Source: Collybiopsis luxurians FD-317 M1 (lineage: Eukaryota; Basidiomycota; Agaricomycetes; Agaricales; Omphalotaceae). From it: a stretch of DNA of 56,394 nt. The notes beneath the pieces were generated by a model. It was not told where the DNA came from and did no database searches. It was given only the letters and a program-made list of their open reading frames with translations. The position numbers and the translations under genes were made by a program. The stretch spans positions 13,856 to 70,249 of the forward strand of contig KN834888.1 of NCBI GenBank assembly GCA_000827265.1, given 5' to 3'. Of the stretch, positions 34,101 to 46,445 are shown piece by piece. Within the stretch, counting starts at the first letter, position 1. Every line of letters starts with the position of its first letter.

Positions 34101-37100
34101 TTTTTGGTTGACCAAGTGAATCAGACCTTTATGGTCTGTTATCCATTTGAATAGAACACCTTGTAGAATATCCCGGTGACACAACATTGTCTCAACTCCA
34201 GCCAACATTTCAATCTCATGAACTGGATAGTTTTGTTGCACTGAATTCAACTTTGCCGAGTAAAATGCTGCTACTTTACCATTTTTCCAGGTAGGTCCTT
34301 GTATTATGGCTCCGGATACACCAGTTGCACAGCTGTCAGTGACCATCCACACTTGCATGGCTTTTTTTGAGTAATTGAGTGGTACTCTGTGATGCATCTT
34401 TGATTTGCCAACCAAGCGCTTAATTTCCTGAAAAGCACATTCCTCAGAATGTCCCCACTGGAATGGCACTGTATCACCAGTGATTGCATGGAGGTGACCC
34501 ATAGGAACTCATACCTCTGCAATGTCATCAGCAAGGAATCTGACTGAGCCAAGAAATCCTCAGAGTAAGTCACGATTAGTAGGTGATCTCCACTTCAAAA
34601 TTGCATCAACTTTATCAGGATCCATATGGATACCACTGCTATTAACAATCCGGCCAAGAATACAGATTTCATCAGCAAGGAAGTTCAATTTTTTCTCGCT
34701 AATATATAATTTTTCATGGCGTAAGATATCAATGACAAGTTCGACATGAGTAATATGCTCCTCTAGTGTATTTGAATAGATAATGATGTTGTCTAAATAG
34801 ACGTCCATGAACTGACCTATGTAGGCAGAAAATAAATAGTTCATTAGTGTCTGATAAGTGGCAGGTGCATTGCAATCGCCCTGCTGAATGACTTGACTAA
34901 CCATGTTACCATCTGGAGTTGATACTGCAGTTCTCCAAACATTGGCAGGGTCAATTTGGATTTGTTCATAGGCATCCTTTCCCTCCAGCATTGAATGGTA
35001 ACAAGCCTGAGCTGCACAATGTAAGATACTATCTATATCTGGAAGTGGTGATGCTAACTTACGAGTATTAGCATTTTGTTGATGCAAATCAACAACAACT
35101 TGCAACCTGTCCTTTTGATCACCTGTTTTTGGTATCAGCATCATAGGAACAGTATTGCTTGAGGTTGTAACTTTCCACCTACTGCTTTTGATGTATGTAT
35201 CATGCTTTGCTGCCCACTGGTCTCTGAACTTTTCTGGCAGCCGAGATGGCCTCCAAGGAATAATCAGACTTTCATCAATCAATGGTATGTGATGATTGAT
35301 TACTCTGAGTGGCAGCAAGTCAGTATTTTCAGCTGTCCCACAGATAGGTCTAGCATAATCAGTAAGCATGCTATGTACTTGCTGAAGCTGTTCAGAGTAT
35401 ATCTCCATACTTCTAGATGCCAGTTGAGAGATAGTTGGACCCTGGAGTGGTAACGACTCTGTACTTTCTATCACAACTCGCACAGGATTGAAGCCAATTG
35501 TTGCTTGATGTTGGAACAAGAAAGGCATACCCAAGATCAAGTCATAGTTAGACAGGTTAGTGGCATCAAAATATTGCTTTCCTTTAATATTCTGATATGC
35601 AAAATCAATGGTCACTCCCCAGTTGACCTTTGAGCGAGATCCTTGTACAGCTAACTGCAATGTAAGTGGTGTCTTCAGTTCCTGCTTCTTGCATTTCAAC
35701 TGATCAACTAGTGTGTTTGAAATAAAATCACCTAGAGATCCTGAATCAATCAGAGCCTTTGCAGGCTTACCATTCAAGGTTACATCCACCACGACTGGCC
35801 TTGGAACTTTACAGCTAGGATCTTTCACCGCCGCTGCATTTTGTTGAAGCCCCGCATACTGGTTTTGGGGAATTTGCACTCCATTGAGTTCAAGCTCACA
35901 GAGTAACTCACCCTCCAGTAGATTACCACACCATACGAGGTAAGCAATCAACTCATCATCAGTGAGTTCCTGTATTGGCATTGATGATTTATCAAATAGT
36001 GTACCAAATATAGGTTCATCATCAAGCCAGAGCATTGATGGATAACAGTCCTGATAAAACTGAATGTACTGTTTACAAACCCAGCGATACAAGTCAAATT
36101 TGGGTCGTCACATATACTCCATTGATAGTTGGAATAATAGCCCACACAACTGATCCTGCACAATGTACATATTTTTTCCCAAAATTGGGTATGCTTGGAA
36201 CCGGAAACCAAGAACCTTTTATGTATGTTCAGGCTCCAAGTCATCACCTGGGAAATATGTACAGTGATCTAACAGACAAGTTATTGCAGTTTCAAAGACA
36301 TCACCCATTGCTGGATGAGACATCCATTTTTGACTTGAGTCGTAATAGTTAGGTACTTCAAAACCATTCAATTGACTATGTTTCAAAGTATACCACTGAA
36401 CAATATTAAATTCCTGGGTTTCTAGCCAAGAAGAAGGAATAGTGAATTCGCTATCATCATCTCCTAGGTAGGAATAAGCATGAGTAATTACTATATGCTT
36501 TGTGTCTGATATTCGGGATACAGAAAAGCACATCAGATAGTCCAATTTTTCTGCAAAGAGGTCATCTGCTGCATATGGTGCTGATGTGGCCAGTAAATAC
36601 TGTGCATGATTAGCAATTGGATCACCCAATTCTCGCTGCAATGGATTGTTCTGCCATCCATACCAAGAATGATTCAAGTGGTTATGAATAAAAACTTGTT
36701 GCTGCGCTGTCAAGTCACAGACACATTCCGGTTTTGGAAGGTAAAACAGCAATTCCGTGTAGCTTTTGCTTCAGAGCATATCAATTTGACGCCATTCAGC
36801 ATTGGCCTTATGCACTGTAAACAGTGTTGACCTGTCATCCCATTTTGGGCTATGGAAGAGCCATTCAAGTGCATCCTCCTTTACTTCCTTGGGAGATGAA
36901 CACAGTGTTGACAGCTCACCGTCCATGTTATTCAGAGCCATAGCACCAACTGACATACTAGATGCTGATCTATCAAAGTAGCTCAGGTACGAGGAGACTT
37001 GTGGAGTGAGATGTTGGTCTTCCTCAGGGTGTGGGGTACTACCTTCATTTGAGTTGTTAGAGTCAGATTGATAACCATATTCGGAGTCACTATCAGAAAC

Positions 37101-38037
37101 ATCCTGTAGCTCTGGCATGGAACTCAAGTCTGGATCTTCCTCCTCTTTCTCAGAATCTGTAAGTTCATCACCAGTCTCGTTTTGCCATTCATCTGACTCA
37201 TCACTGAAATATGTAGCTTCTACATCCTCAAACCAATCAATAGATCCCAATGTCAATTCCACTAGCAGTTCTTGAACAGTGTCATGTAGGGAATTGACTT
37301 CATGTAATTCAAATTCCATATTATGATTAGGAATACCAGGCAGGCCTGACACATTCTTGTCAGTTTTGACAGTATGATGTTCAGGACACTGTCTTGATGT
37401 ATGTCATATTTGTCCACAATTGAAACATCTGCCTTCAGCACAGTAGCAGTCTTGTTCTGCTTTAGACAGTCTATTATTTTTGCCTGTCTTGCTTGGGCCA
37501 GAAGTGGTATGAGAGTTATTTGATTGACTCAAAGACTTGTTTGACTGACTACCGCTAGCAGAATTTTCACCGGCATGCCCTCCAGATGAATGATTACTAT
37601 TTGACTGATTGTTACACCCTCCACTGCTTGATGCTCCTCCATTGCCTGGTGAGTTTCTATTTCCTTGATTGGATCCACCAGCTGTGCTTGGATTCTGTTT
37701 ATGTTTGACTTCTTCAATCAATTCAAGCACTTCGGCATGTTCAACTACCTCAGTATACGAGGACTGCTCAGGATGAAGATTTCAAGTGTATAGGCCTGCG
37801 GCAATATATCCAGCAAAGCCATCCCATAATAATGAGACTTTCTCCTGTTCATCAATTGGACCAATTGTGTCACACAAATCCTCAAAGTAACCAACACATT
37901 CTCGAACTCTATGCTTCCCTTGACTACAACGGTGCAATTTACATTGTTGCTCAGTTCGGAAATTCAATGGGAAAATATAGTCATAAAGTCATATGAAGAA
38001 TTGTTGAAGTGTCCAATTTTTGGGGTATGTATCGAGT

Positions 38038-38045
38038 GGCATGCC
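38038..38045. repeat. 8-bp target duplication GGCATGCC, left copy
   Basis: Matches 40886-40893. The sequence is itself a palindrome. Confidence 0.85.
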
Positions 38046-40885
38046 GTCCAAACAGGTACTGCGGGTACCATATATTAAACCTGCCTGTACAATATTTGCA
38101 TCCCGCGGGTGGGACTATTCATTTTTTCATTCATTCGTTATTGTACTTGGCAGATTAAATTGAATAGTATTGAGACAAATCATACACATACAAATGGGAA
38201 ATATATATACACTCATTGATAATGTATGCTACTGTATATGCATCTACTGCAGTGGGATTCATGTACAGTAGGGGGTGGCAGGAGTTATGTTCAATTGATG
38301 ATATAGTCAGTATTGAGCGATTTGAAATAAACAGCAGAGCAATTGTTTGCAGTGACTGATCTGTTCAGCCACTGAAATAGATTGCAGTAGCAATTATTTT
38401 CAGTGACTGATCTGTTCAGCCGCTGAAATAGATTGCAGTAGCAATTATTTTCAGTGACTGATCTGTTCAGCCATTGAAATAGATTGCAGTAGCAATTATT
38501 TTCAGTGACTGATCTGTTCAGCCACTGAAATAGATTGCAGTAGCAATTATGTTCCAAAATTACTTGGCAATACTTTCTCATACTTGACAGTTAGTCTCGG
38601 CTCACAACTGTCATATTCACACACAGCACCCATTATAGTGGTCAATTGCATGTAATGTATAACTGGCACTACACATAGACGGCGATCACAACAATTTTAT
38701 TTATTGAAGGGTCAGCATGTATGCAATGAATTATTCATTTTGGAATTTGAACCAGCTTGCTAGAAAAATTAGGAAACGGGCTGCTGAGAGAATGAAAGTT
38801 ACCAACATAGTGACGTTGTGGTAGCTTCTTTAGGAAGGTTGGCGACTGGTTGGCGACCAGTTAGCGACTAGTTCACACTGGTTCATATTTGGTTCAAGTT
38901 TGGTGCATACCGTTTGATATGTTGATCATTGCCTATCTGTCATTGCTCGCCGCCTCCCGCTCACTGACTTCCGCCTCCCGCTCATTGTTAGCCGCCTCCC
39001 ACCCAATGTTCTTTATTACCAAAAAGTTCAGATATTGTTAGATTGAAAGTTTGAGCTGTTCAGTGCATGTTTACACTATTTAAAGTGTACTAAAAGGAAA
39101 GAAATAGGTTTTGTAAGGCAAAAAAAAAAGCAGCGGCAACGCGGACCGCGGGCATTAAATGGGCGCCTGTGTCAAACTCGTCGTGTAAAACAACGAGCTC
39201 AAGGAGTCAGATGGGGGCTGATTAGCATCGGACCCCCCGGAAATGTATTCTGACACTGTCATTAACCATTTCAAGGTTTCTTTTAGAATGAATATGTCCT
39301 GCTTGCAATATTATCTTATGGACTAGTTGAAATCAGCCTTAAAACTCGAGTGCATTGCATGAAAAAGTGAGCTGAATAATGTAGGAACCACTATCATGCC
39401 CTGAAAATATTTGAATCTCATCCATGCAGGTTATTCATCCATATATTCATCAGAAATATGATCTTTGGGGAACTTCAAAATGGATAGGAATGGTCAAGTT
39501 CCCTAGTTGAACCAATTTGTATTCTACGAGAAGCAGGAATGTTATGTAGAACTTTTGTATGAGTCAAATATGTTCCACCCCAATACAATGAAGTAAATAT
39601 GTCATCAGCATGTGCACCAAAAGTTTGCTAAGATTATAGTCGCTCCTTCTTTCCTCAGTGCATTGTTACAAGCAGTGCACTCGAGTTTTAGGTCTGATTT
39701 CTATGGTCCCACAAGATATTACTGCAAGCAGGACATATATATTCCAAATAGAACCTTGAAATGATTGAAGACAGTGTCAGGATACATTTCCGGGGGGTCC
39801 GGTGCTAATCAGCCCCCATCTGACTCCTTGAGCTCATTGTTTTGCACAACGAGTTTGACACAAGCGCCCATTTAATGCCCGCGGTCTGCGTCGCCGCTGC
39901 TTTTTTTTTCGCCTCACAAAACCTATTTCTTTCCTTTCAATACGCTTTAAATAGTGTAAACATGCTCTTGACAGTTCAACCTCTCATTCTAACAATATCT
40001 GAACTTTTTGGTAATAAAGAACATTGGGCGGGAGGCGGCTAACAATGAGCGGGAGGCAGAAGTCAGTGAGCGGAAGGCGGCGAGCAATGACAGATAGGCA
40101 ATGATCAACATATCAAACAGTATGCACCAAACTTGAACCAAATATGAACCAGTGTGAACTAGTCGCTAACTGGTCGCCAACCAGTCGCCAACCAGTCACC
40201 AACCTTCCTAAAGAAGCTACCAGCAGCCCGTTTCCTAAGTTTTCTAGCAAGCTGGTTCAAATTCCAAAATGAATAATTCATCGCATACATGCTGACCCTT
40301 TAAAAAATAAAATTGGTGTGATCGCCATCTATGTGTAGTGCCAGTTATACATTACATGCAATTGACTACTATAACAGGTGCCGTATGTAAATATGTCAGT
40401 TGTGAGCCGAGACTAACCCTGTCAAGTATGAGAAAGTATTTGCCAATAATTCTGGAACAAAATTGCTGCTGCAATTTGTTTCTGTGGCTGAACAGATCAG
40501 TCACTGAAAATAATTGCAGTAGCAATCTATTTCGGTGGCTGAACAGATCAGTCACTGAAAATAATTGCAGTAGCAATCTATTCCCTTCAGTCACTGCAAG
40601 TACTTCCCCTACTATGTATGACTGGTTGCTGATTATATCATTAATTGCACAAAGCTCCTGCCCTCTTACTGCACATGAATCCCATTGCAGTAGATACATA
40701 TGCCATGGCATTTATATTCCCTGAGAATCTATGTATTTCCCATTTGTATATGTATTATTTTTCTCAATACTCAATTTAATCTGAGTCTAACATGAAATGA
40801 ATAAAAAAATAAATAGTCCCACCCGCGGGATGCAAATATTGTACGGGCAGGTTCAGTATATAGTACCCGCAGGCCCTGTTTGGAC
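38046..40885. mobile_element. Foldback (long inverted-repeat) element, 2.84 kb
   Basis: The left end GTCCAAACAGG is complementary to the right end CTGTTTGGAC. The arms continue as inverted copies to about 39370 on the left and 39665 on the right, so about 1.2-1.3 kb per arm surrounds a core of about 300 bp. Internal landmarks occur in both arms, for example GGACCCCCCGGAAATGTATT near 39231 and its complement near 39785. No transposase frame is present. The 8-bp duplication suggests mobilisation by a hAT-type transposase (inference). It interrupts gag of the host retrotransposon. Confidence 0.9.
38351..38555. repeat. Four tandem 51-bp units in the left arm of the foldback element
   Basis: AGTGACTGATCTGTTCAGCC recurs at 38351, 38402, 38453 and 38504, a period of 51. 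On the minus strand this gives a 17-residue repeat (NCYCNLFQWLNRSVTEN) in a 96-codon frame, which is a by-product of a period divisible by three. The right arm has about two copies (40480-40590). Confidence 0.85.
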
Positions 40886-42264
40886 GGCATGCCGCTTGAT
40901 CTATATCTGCAATTTTCTGGGCTATCACTGCATGTACACTCATAAAACCTGTATGCTGTTCCCTTCAGATAATGAGACATTATGTCAACTTCACAATGTA
41001 TTGGGACATTTCCATCCTCAATGTAACAACTTGTTTGTTTCACAAATTGCATAAATTCACGAGTATTCATAGAGCCACTGTATGCTGTTGGGGGTATTGG
41101 TTTAATATCCATTTTAAACAAGGGATTACACCCTACAACTTCAGCTGCATTGAAATTCTGGGTCTCAATTAGATGATGGGATTGACCGGCTATTGGCATG
41201 CTAAACATAGTTTTACCGAGCCGGCTATTTTGAGAAATGAAATCACTAGGACGATCTGCTTGCATGTGGGCTGTTGTCTGAAGAATGGTGGCCACTCAAC
41301 TTGGATGTCACATTAACAATCCTATCGGCCATTGTATCAGACATAGCCTCACTCATTGCTCGGGGTGCTGTGCCTAGAAATGGTTCATCTGGAACATCTT
41401 CCATTTTAACTGAGGGCCGTTTGCGAGCTTGTTGAGCTTCAAGCTCTCTCGACGCTTTTACTTCAGCAAATCTGCATTTCTCATCCTCCTGCCGTTGCAA
41501 AATTGGCATCATTGAACCTGGATATCAGGCTTCTTCAAGCTATCCAAGATCTGCATTTGAACATCTGGATCCGCTTCATCAGGGTTGAGTTGTACACTTC
41601 CCCAATTCCTCGGATCAGCAGATTTGCCTTTTCCAGAAGAACTTGCCCCTTCTGTATTCTGAACAAAGTGATGGTGAGAAATCTGTTCCCGTTGCTGTGG
41701 AGTTAAATTAGCTTCAGCTTGTTGTATTGCCGCAATTTGCTCATGAGACAAATCAATCAAGGAATCATTCAAATTTTTATTAGTACAAAACTGTCTATTA
41801 TAATCCATAGTTTCAGCAGACCTTCCTGCAACAGCATGGCCTCTTGGCTCAAGCAAATCAGATCCATTGCCTGAGGGACTGCCCTGGTCAGACCAAGTAG
41901 CAGGCCTCAACGGCGGCAAGGAAGCTCCCTCTGGGGTCTCGAGACTTGCTCAGACTGCTCTCCCTCAAAGGGCACATACCAGGGTAATTCAACCCTGACT
42001 CCAACTCAGAGTGACAAGACAAAGGAAGATTCTTACCTGGTGCTGTGGGTTTGTGCATACCCTCACCTGAAGTAGAACCTGTAGTAGACATAGCAAAGAC
42101 AAAACTTTTACCAAAAATAACAGAGAATCTGAAGCAGAAAAAATCAGTGAGATTTCCAACAAAGCAAACCTTTGTATTGCAGAGACACCAGAGGAAGCTC
42201 AAAGTTGATCAGACTTGAGGGTACCCATAAGATGTCGAGACACGAAGATTGCTTGTCAAAAATA

Positions 42265-42553
42265 TGCCGCGCAATGGTGACGGAGTTACAGAGAGTGCGG
42301 TCACAAAAGGGGAAGGCTTGCTGAGTTGAGTGAGCACTGAGCTTAGCATTCAGACGAGTGACAAGGTAAAGGTGTCGATTTAAGAAAGGTTACCCTAGCT
42401 CTATGTACTTGCTGGCTTAAATAGTAGTACAAGGGTTATGTAATGGAGAACTAAAAGGAGTTATTGATAAGATAAAGAAGGAGATGAGCGAATGAATGGT
42501 AAGTGAGCGGGAAGTAAGTAATGCAACAATGAAGATTGTGACACGCCGCTACA
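42265..42553 (-). repeat. 5' LTR of the second gypsy element
   Basis: 289 bp. In element orientation it starts TGTAGCGGCGTG and ends GCGCGGCA. It retains CG at sites where the 3' LTR has CA or TG. GCTGG follows at 42554-42558. Confidence 0.93.
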
Positions 42554-42748
42554 GCTGGTGACAGATAGCGTCACTATCTAGCGCCGGTATTAGTAATTCT
42601 GTGCACAAAGGCAATTTTGTCTCGTGCCTGTCATTCCCGCTGCCTGACCATTTTACTTGCATTTTACAGTTGTATTTTTGTCTTTTCAGCTAAGTCTTGT
42701 ATGCAAAATTTATTGTACATGTAATAGATGTATTAGCATGTTAACAAT

Positions 42749-42823
42749 AAAGAGTGGGAATTGAACCCAGGTCCCTGTCACTTTCCGGGGACAGTGCTCT
42801 AACCAACTGAGCTACTTGACCAT
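42749..42823 (-). tRNA. tRNA-like sequence with A and B boxes (tRNA pseudogene or SINE head)
   Basis: On the minus strand TAGCTCAGTTGG (A box) is followed by GTTAGAGCA and, about 30 bases on, GGTTCAATTCC (B box), the two internal RNA polymerase III promoter elements. The D arm GCTC..GAGC pairs well and the T arm partly. The anticodon stem CTGTC/GACAG encloses ten rather than seven bases, and the acceptor strands (GGTCAAG versus CTCTTTA) do not pair. It is therefore probably a tRNA-derived SINE or pseudogene rather than a working tRNA. Confidence 0.55.
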
Positions 42824-45788
42824 TTGCATTCAATGGATGTGGATTCAATCTCAATCCAACACCAATGTCCCCCTTCGCCGATCCTGAGTTTGCATCTTGA
42901 AAATTTACCCTAAGGCTTTGAGTTCTAGGACAGCTTGCACTCAGCTCATGTAGCAATGTTCATTCATGCACTAAGGAGTCTTACAGAAATTTAGGTCTAG
43001 ATTGGTCCCAAATTGAGAGTCATGGCTATATTTACATGCTATAGTATTTGAAGAATTGGGTGAAGTGCAATATCTTTGCTTCTTGATGAACTCAATGCAC
43101 CGCAACTAGTGATGGGTGAATGGGAACTCAACACATGAGCGCTGAGCAAGCAAAATAATTCCAGATTTGGGTGCTCGGCAACTGGCACTTTGATACTGTT
43201 GAGAATATTCCAAATTTGGATTTTTATCCTGGGTTTTCGTGCATTAGCGTGAAGAAAAAGATGGCTTGTTCCTCAAAATTTATTGGAAAGATACATGCTC
43301 CCAATATAGAAGAGACTATTGGAAGCCCATGTCGGAGATATAGAGAGGAGACAGTAAACAATGAGCTCTCTCTCCTTCCTTCTCTTTTCCCTCTTTCCTT
43401 TTTCGGATTTCTTTAATTATTTTAATTATTGCCACCAGCATCAGTATTGAGCCCATGTTGAGGGACCACAGCCAAAGTTATTATTCTATTGAATATGTCC
43501 TGTCTTCACTATACTAAAGATTCTCGCATGCATACAAATGCATATCAAGTTTCTAAGTGCTCTGAACATAGTTTCTGAAGGGTATTGCTCTAGCGTCAGT
43601 ATACGAAGGGGACGGGCATGATAATCTCCAACTGACAGGGACATCTGGGCGCATGAGTTTAAAGCGAACACGTCCCACCAGAGATGATTCGGGGGAAAGC
43701 ATGTAGCACTGTCTTATGGATATAAATCCTCAGTCCAGGTATCTCGAAAGATTTACGGGCTACTTGCTCCACCTCAGTTCATCTAGAACATTTACTCTTG
43801 TTGTTGTACACTTATCATTCGTACATATTATGTTAACACTCGAGATGGTACCAGGGTACCATCGTCAGCTCCTCTCATAGAACAGAATTGCGTTCACGAT
43901 CCGCACAATTCCTGTTCTTTTTTTTTGTTTCTAACAAGTAAAAATAGTGTTGTTCGGCCAAGTAGCCAAAGACTGTTTAATGGGATATCGATAGCATAGA
44001 TTTTTGAGAGATGGTGGTGCGAGTAAGAAAATTCGCATTCTTTACAAATAAATACCACATTTTCGGTCTTCAGCTAAGCGGAGAATGGCGCAACGTGGCC
44101 TTTGAGACTTTGAGTCGGTCCTTCAACTCTCGATAGGAAAATGGACGCATTTCCTAGTGTATGGAAAAGTTTTAATATTCTCATTCTTTATTTAGCAAGT
44201 GCCTGTGCTACATTCCCAGATTAGGATTGTACACTGTCAATGGGCAAAAAAGATACCTGATATCTTGTCTGAACTCAGGAACCCCCAAAGTCTCCCTGAG
44301 TGAGTAACAATCAATGACCTAGGGCAATTGCAACTTTCACTACGTCCTTCCAAATTAATGCCAGACGAATTCATTATCTACTTCAAAAATGTACAAGGTA
44401 AGTGTTAATCGCTTGAACTAAAAATCGCCTCAGATATTCATATTCCAAGAGTGGTACGCGCCGAGTGCCATTTGTACATATTATGCTGACACATGAAGTA
44501 CCGAAGTACTTTCTCAGATACCCCCCATGTAACGAAGAGCAGTTTTCACAATCCACAAGATCATGGTAGTTGATCCAAGTGTGTTCCTTCCCCACGTAGT
44601 ATGTCCATTAAATCTTCATGAACGGAGAAGAGCGGCCTTCCTCGTACAAATTTTGTATCCTTCTCAAACGGTTCCTGAACTATTGTATGCGGATACCAAT
44701 CGGTTCAGTGATATTTGCTTATTTGTGTTTACAGCCGTAGCAAAAAGGCCACATTTGCCCGTTCTGATATTAATCTACGACAAAATTGGAGGCGATAAAT
44801 GCGAGGCAATTGTAATTGACGTAGAATAGAGATTCAATTACTCGGTACCCATAACCGTAGTGGTCTCCGCGAAATTGACTAATTATTTTGCAGTTCAAAT
44901 CGACAAGAATGACAAGGCCCTAAGGCTTTTGCTTAAATGTTATCCTACAGAGAAGACTAGACCCCTTAGAAAACCGGTAATTCAACAAATTGGGTGGCAA
45001 TTAGCTATTCCAATGTAATGCGGCATTCTAATTTTAGTTCAGGAACCCGCTAACACATATAGCGAGTGTGAATTGGGATGAATACTCTCCTATACCCTCC
45101 TACACCCTCCTTACTTACTGACTGGAACTAGACGGGGTAATCAGGACAAGGGCTATCCCTTACGGAGGAGTCCATGTACAAACAAATTATACCCACACTT
45201 GTCGGAGTGCGGAGAGGCTGAGTCGCGGCCACTGATATCCACTGATCAGTGACTTTCAGATTAGGCACAAGATATGTATTGATCTGTGGTTAGAATGGAG
45301 TAGCCATGGCAAGATCCAAGGTGACCCCTAAGACAAGTTATATTCCTAGCCTGTAATAAGCACCCTCCATGCTATTCATTGCCTGTTTATACAAGTGAGG
45401 GAACACTTATTCGGTCAGTTTATTCAATATTCTGACTTCCGACACCTTCAATTGTGTTCAAATGGATATGTTTGTGCTGAGCATTGGTATTGGGTAAGGC
45501 TACAGATGGGTTGATTTATGTTAAGTTATTCGGCCCGACTACGATTTCCACACTAAATCCGGCCTTACTCCTCCGTTCGAGTTTCAGTGGATTAATGTGG
45601 AAGGGAATGAGAGTGTCAATTGTAACTGTCGTTATTCCGTTATGCTATGGTCCATTTCAGGATCGCCGTAAGCTTTTGAGCACGGAGGTACAATACACAA
45701 TATGCTTGCCGCATTTCCGACTTCTTCCTGATACACCAAAATGGTTTAGGCGTCCATCAGTTATTTTTCCTTTACTGTATGGAATCCA
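42824..45788. other. About 3 kb with no recognised gene
   Basis: Contains short frames without motif and an AT-rich TTTAATTATT run near 43414. Open frames at 44563-44829 and 45484-45819 lack resemblance to known families and splice context. Confidence 0.4.
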
Positions 45789-45795
45789 TATAAAT
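45789..45795 (+). promoter_or_regulatory. TATA box of the small secreted protein gene
   Basis: TATAAAT lies 82 bp before the ATG at 45877. Confidence 0.5.
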
Positions 45796-45876
45796 GCCGT
45801 CGCAAACCAAGGCAGATAATCCAACTTCCTTCACTCCCCGAAGCAAAGTTATTAACCATCGGTGTTTACCATCATC

Positions 45877-46263
45877 ATGTTGTTCAAGTTTGCTACTATT
45901 TCCTCCGTCATCGTAGCTTTGCTCCTGAACACGTTGACTGTTGGAGCAGTCCCTCAATTTGCACCAGGAGGACAAGCTTGTAAGTTGATTTTCTTCAATC
46001 CCAGAGATTTTGTGTAACTGACTTCCTGGCAGGCTCGGGAGCAGGCGACGAGTCTGTGCGTCGGCTAGTTTTGCCAGGCTTCTTCATGAAATGTTACTGA
46101 CTCTCGTCTCTTTGATGCAGTGCCCCAACGACCAACTGTGCTGCCACAACACGGGAGCTTGGGTGTGAGTATTTGGAACCAGATTAAGATATCTTCACCC
46201 TTACTTACGGGTGTTACTAGCTGCCAACCGAGTCCCCTCTTTTGTCAAGCTTTCACTTCCTGA
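45877..46263 (+). CDS. Small secreted cysteine-rich protein
   Basis: Four exons fit: 45877-45979, 46033-46055, 46121-46164 and 46221-46263, each with GT..AG introns of 53-65 nt, giving 70 residues. The N-terminus (MLFKFATISSVIVALLL) is a clear signal peptide, with likely cleavage after TVGA. The mature part has six Cys with an adjacent pair: C35, C43, C49, C50, C58, C65. The CC pair (CPNDQLCC) recalls hydrophobins, but spacing and length do not fit that family. If the last donor is not used, the protein ends at TGA 46166-46168 after AWV with four Cys. It would be a small secreted protein of effector or defensin-like type; the function is not known. Confidence 0.6.
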
Positions 46264-46445
46264 AGATCTTGGTTGCGGACCGCATGTACTTCACTTGGGC
46301 GCGAAATGCAATTTTGTAAAAGAGTTGAATTCGTAGCATCTGTTGTACTAAGTCATCGTCATTCAATTCGGAATCGATGAAACATAGCTTTGAGAAGACA
46401 CATTGCAACACGAAAGTGACGGTAGAGAACTGGATCAACGAGGGA

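Larger units (their letters stand above)
31443..42091 (-). pseudogene. Gag-pol of the second gypsy element, interrupted by a foldback element and stops
   Basis: Gag starts MSTTGSTSGEG at 42091, with frame changes near 41900, 41510 and 41260, and is cut at 40893/38038. Without the insertion the frame continues unbroken in register to 31443. Landmarks: zinc knuckle CFNCGQI-stop-HTSRQC near 37433-37392; acidic spacer 37300-36800; protease LIDSGS near 35750; RT with QQGDCNAPATY and YLDN near 34800 where YLDD is expected; RNase H from about 34340; integrase zinc finger near 33345-33230 (CDSCSVC); catalytic IDFVGPLPE near 33150 and VIISD near 32945; chromo-like segment near 32250-32080. In this frame I count ten TGA, one TAA and one TAG. 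TGA sits at plausible Arg positions (for example LL-stop-GFLGSVRF, SSG-stop-LPCSF). The C-terminal 190 codons to 31443 are unassigned. Confidence 0.9.
30819..42553 (-). mobile_element. Second Ty3/gypsy element, full length, carrying a nested foldback insertion
   Basis: Two 289-bp LTRs (30819-31107 and 42265-42553) bound the element and GCTGG flanks both sides. Transcription runs from high to low coordinates. Order: gag, zinc knuckle, an acidic spacer, protease, RT, RNase H, integrase, a chromo-like C-terminal part and a Gly/Ala-rich purine tract (AGGAGGG) before the 3' LTR. A 2840-bp element sits in gag. The lineage differs from the chromovirus at 13-21 kb: single-frame gag-pol, different protease spacing and no antisense gene. 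It is non-functional because of stops and an altered RT active site. Confidence 0.95.

Noticed and set aside
38291..38581. 96-codon frame with four copies of a 17-residue repeat
   Set aside because: Comes from a 51-bp tandem repeat inside a foldback element; the matching arm does not keep the frame.
42749..42823. Functional tRNA gene
   Set aside because: The anticodon loop would be ten bases and the acceptor stem does not pair.
45877..46263. Hydrophobin gene
   Set aside because: Has a signal peptide and CC pair, but cysteine number and spacing and the length are wrong for either hydrophobin class.
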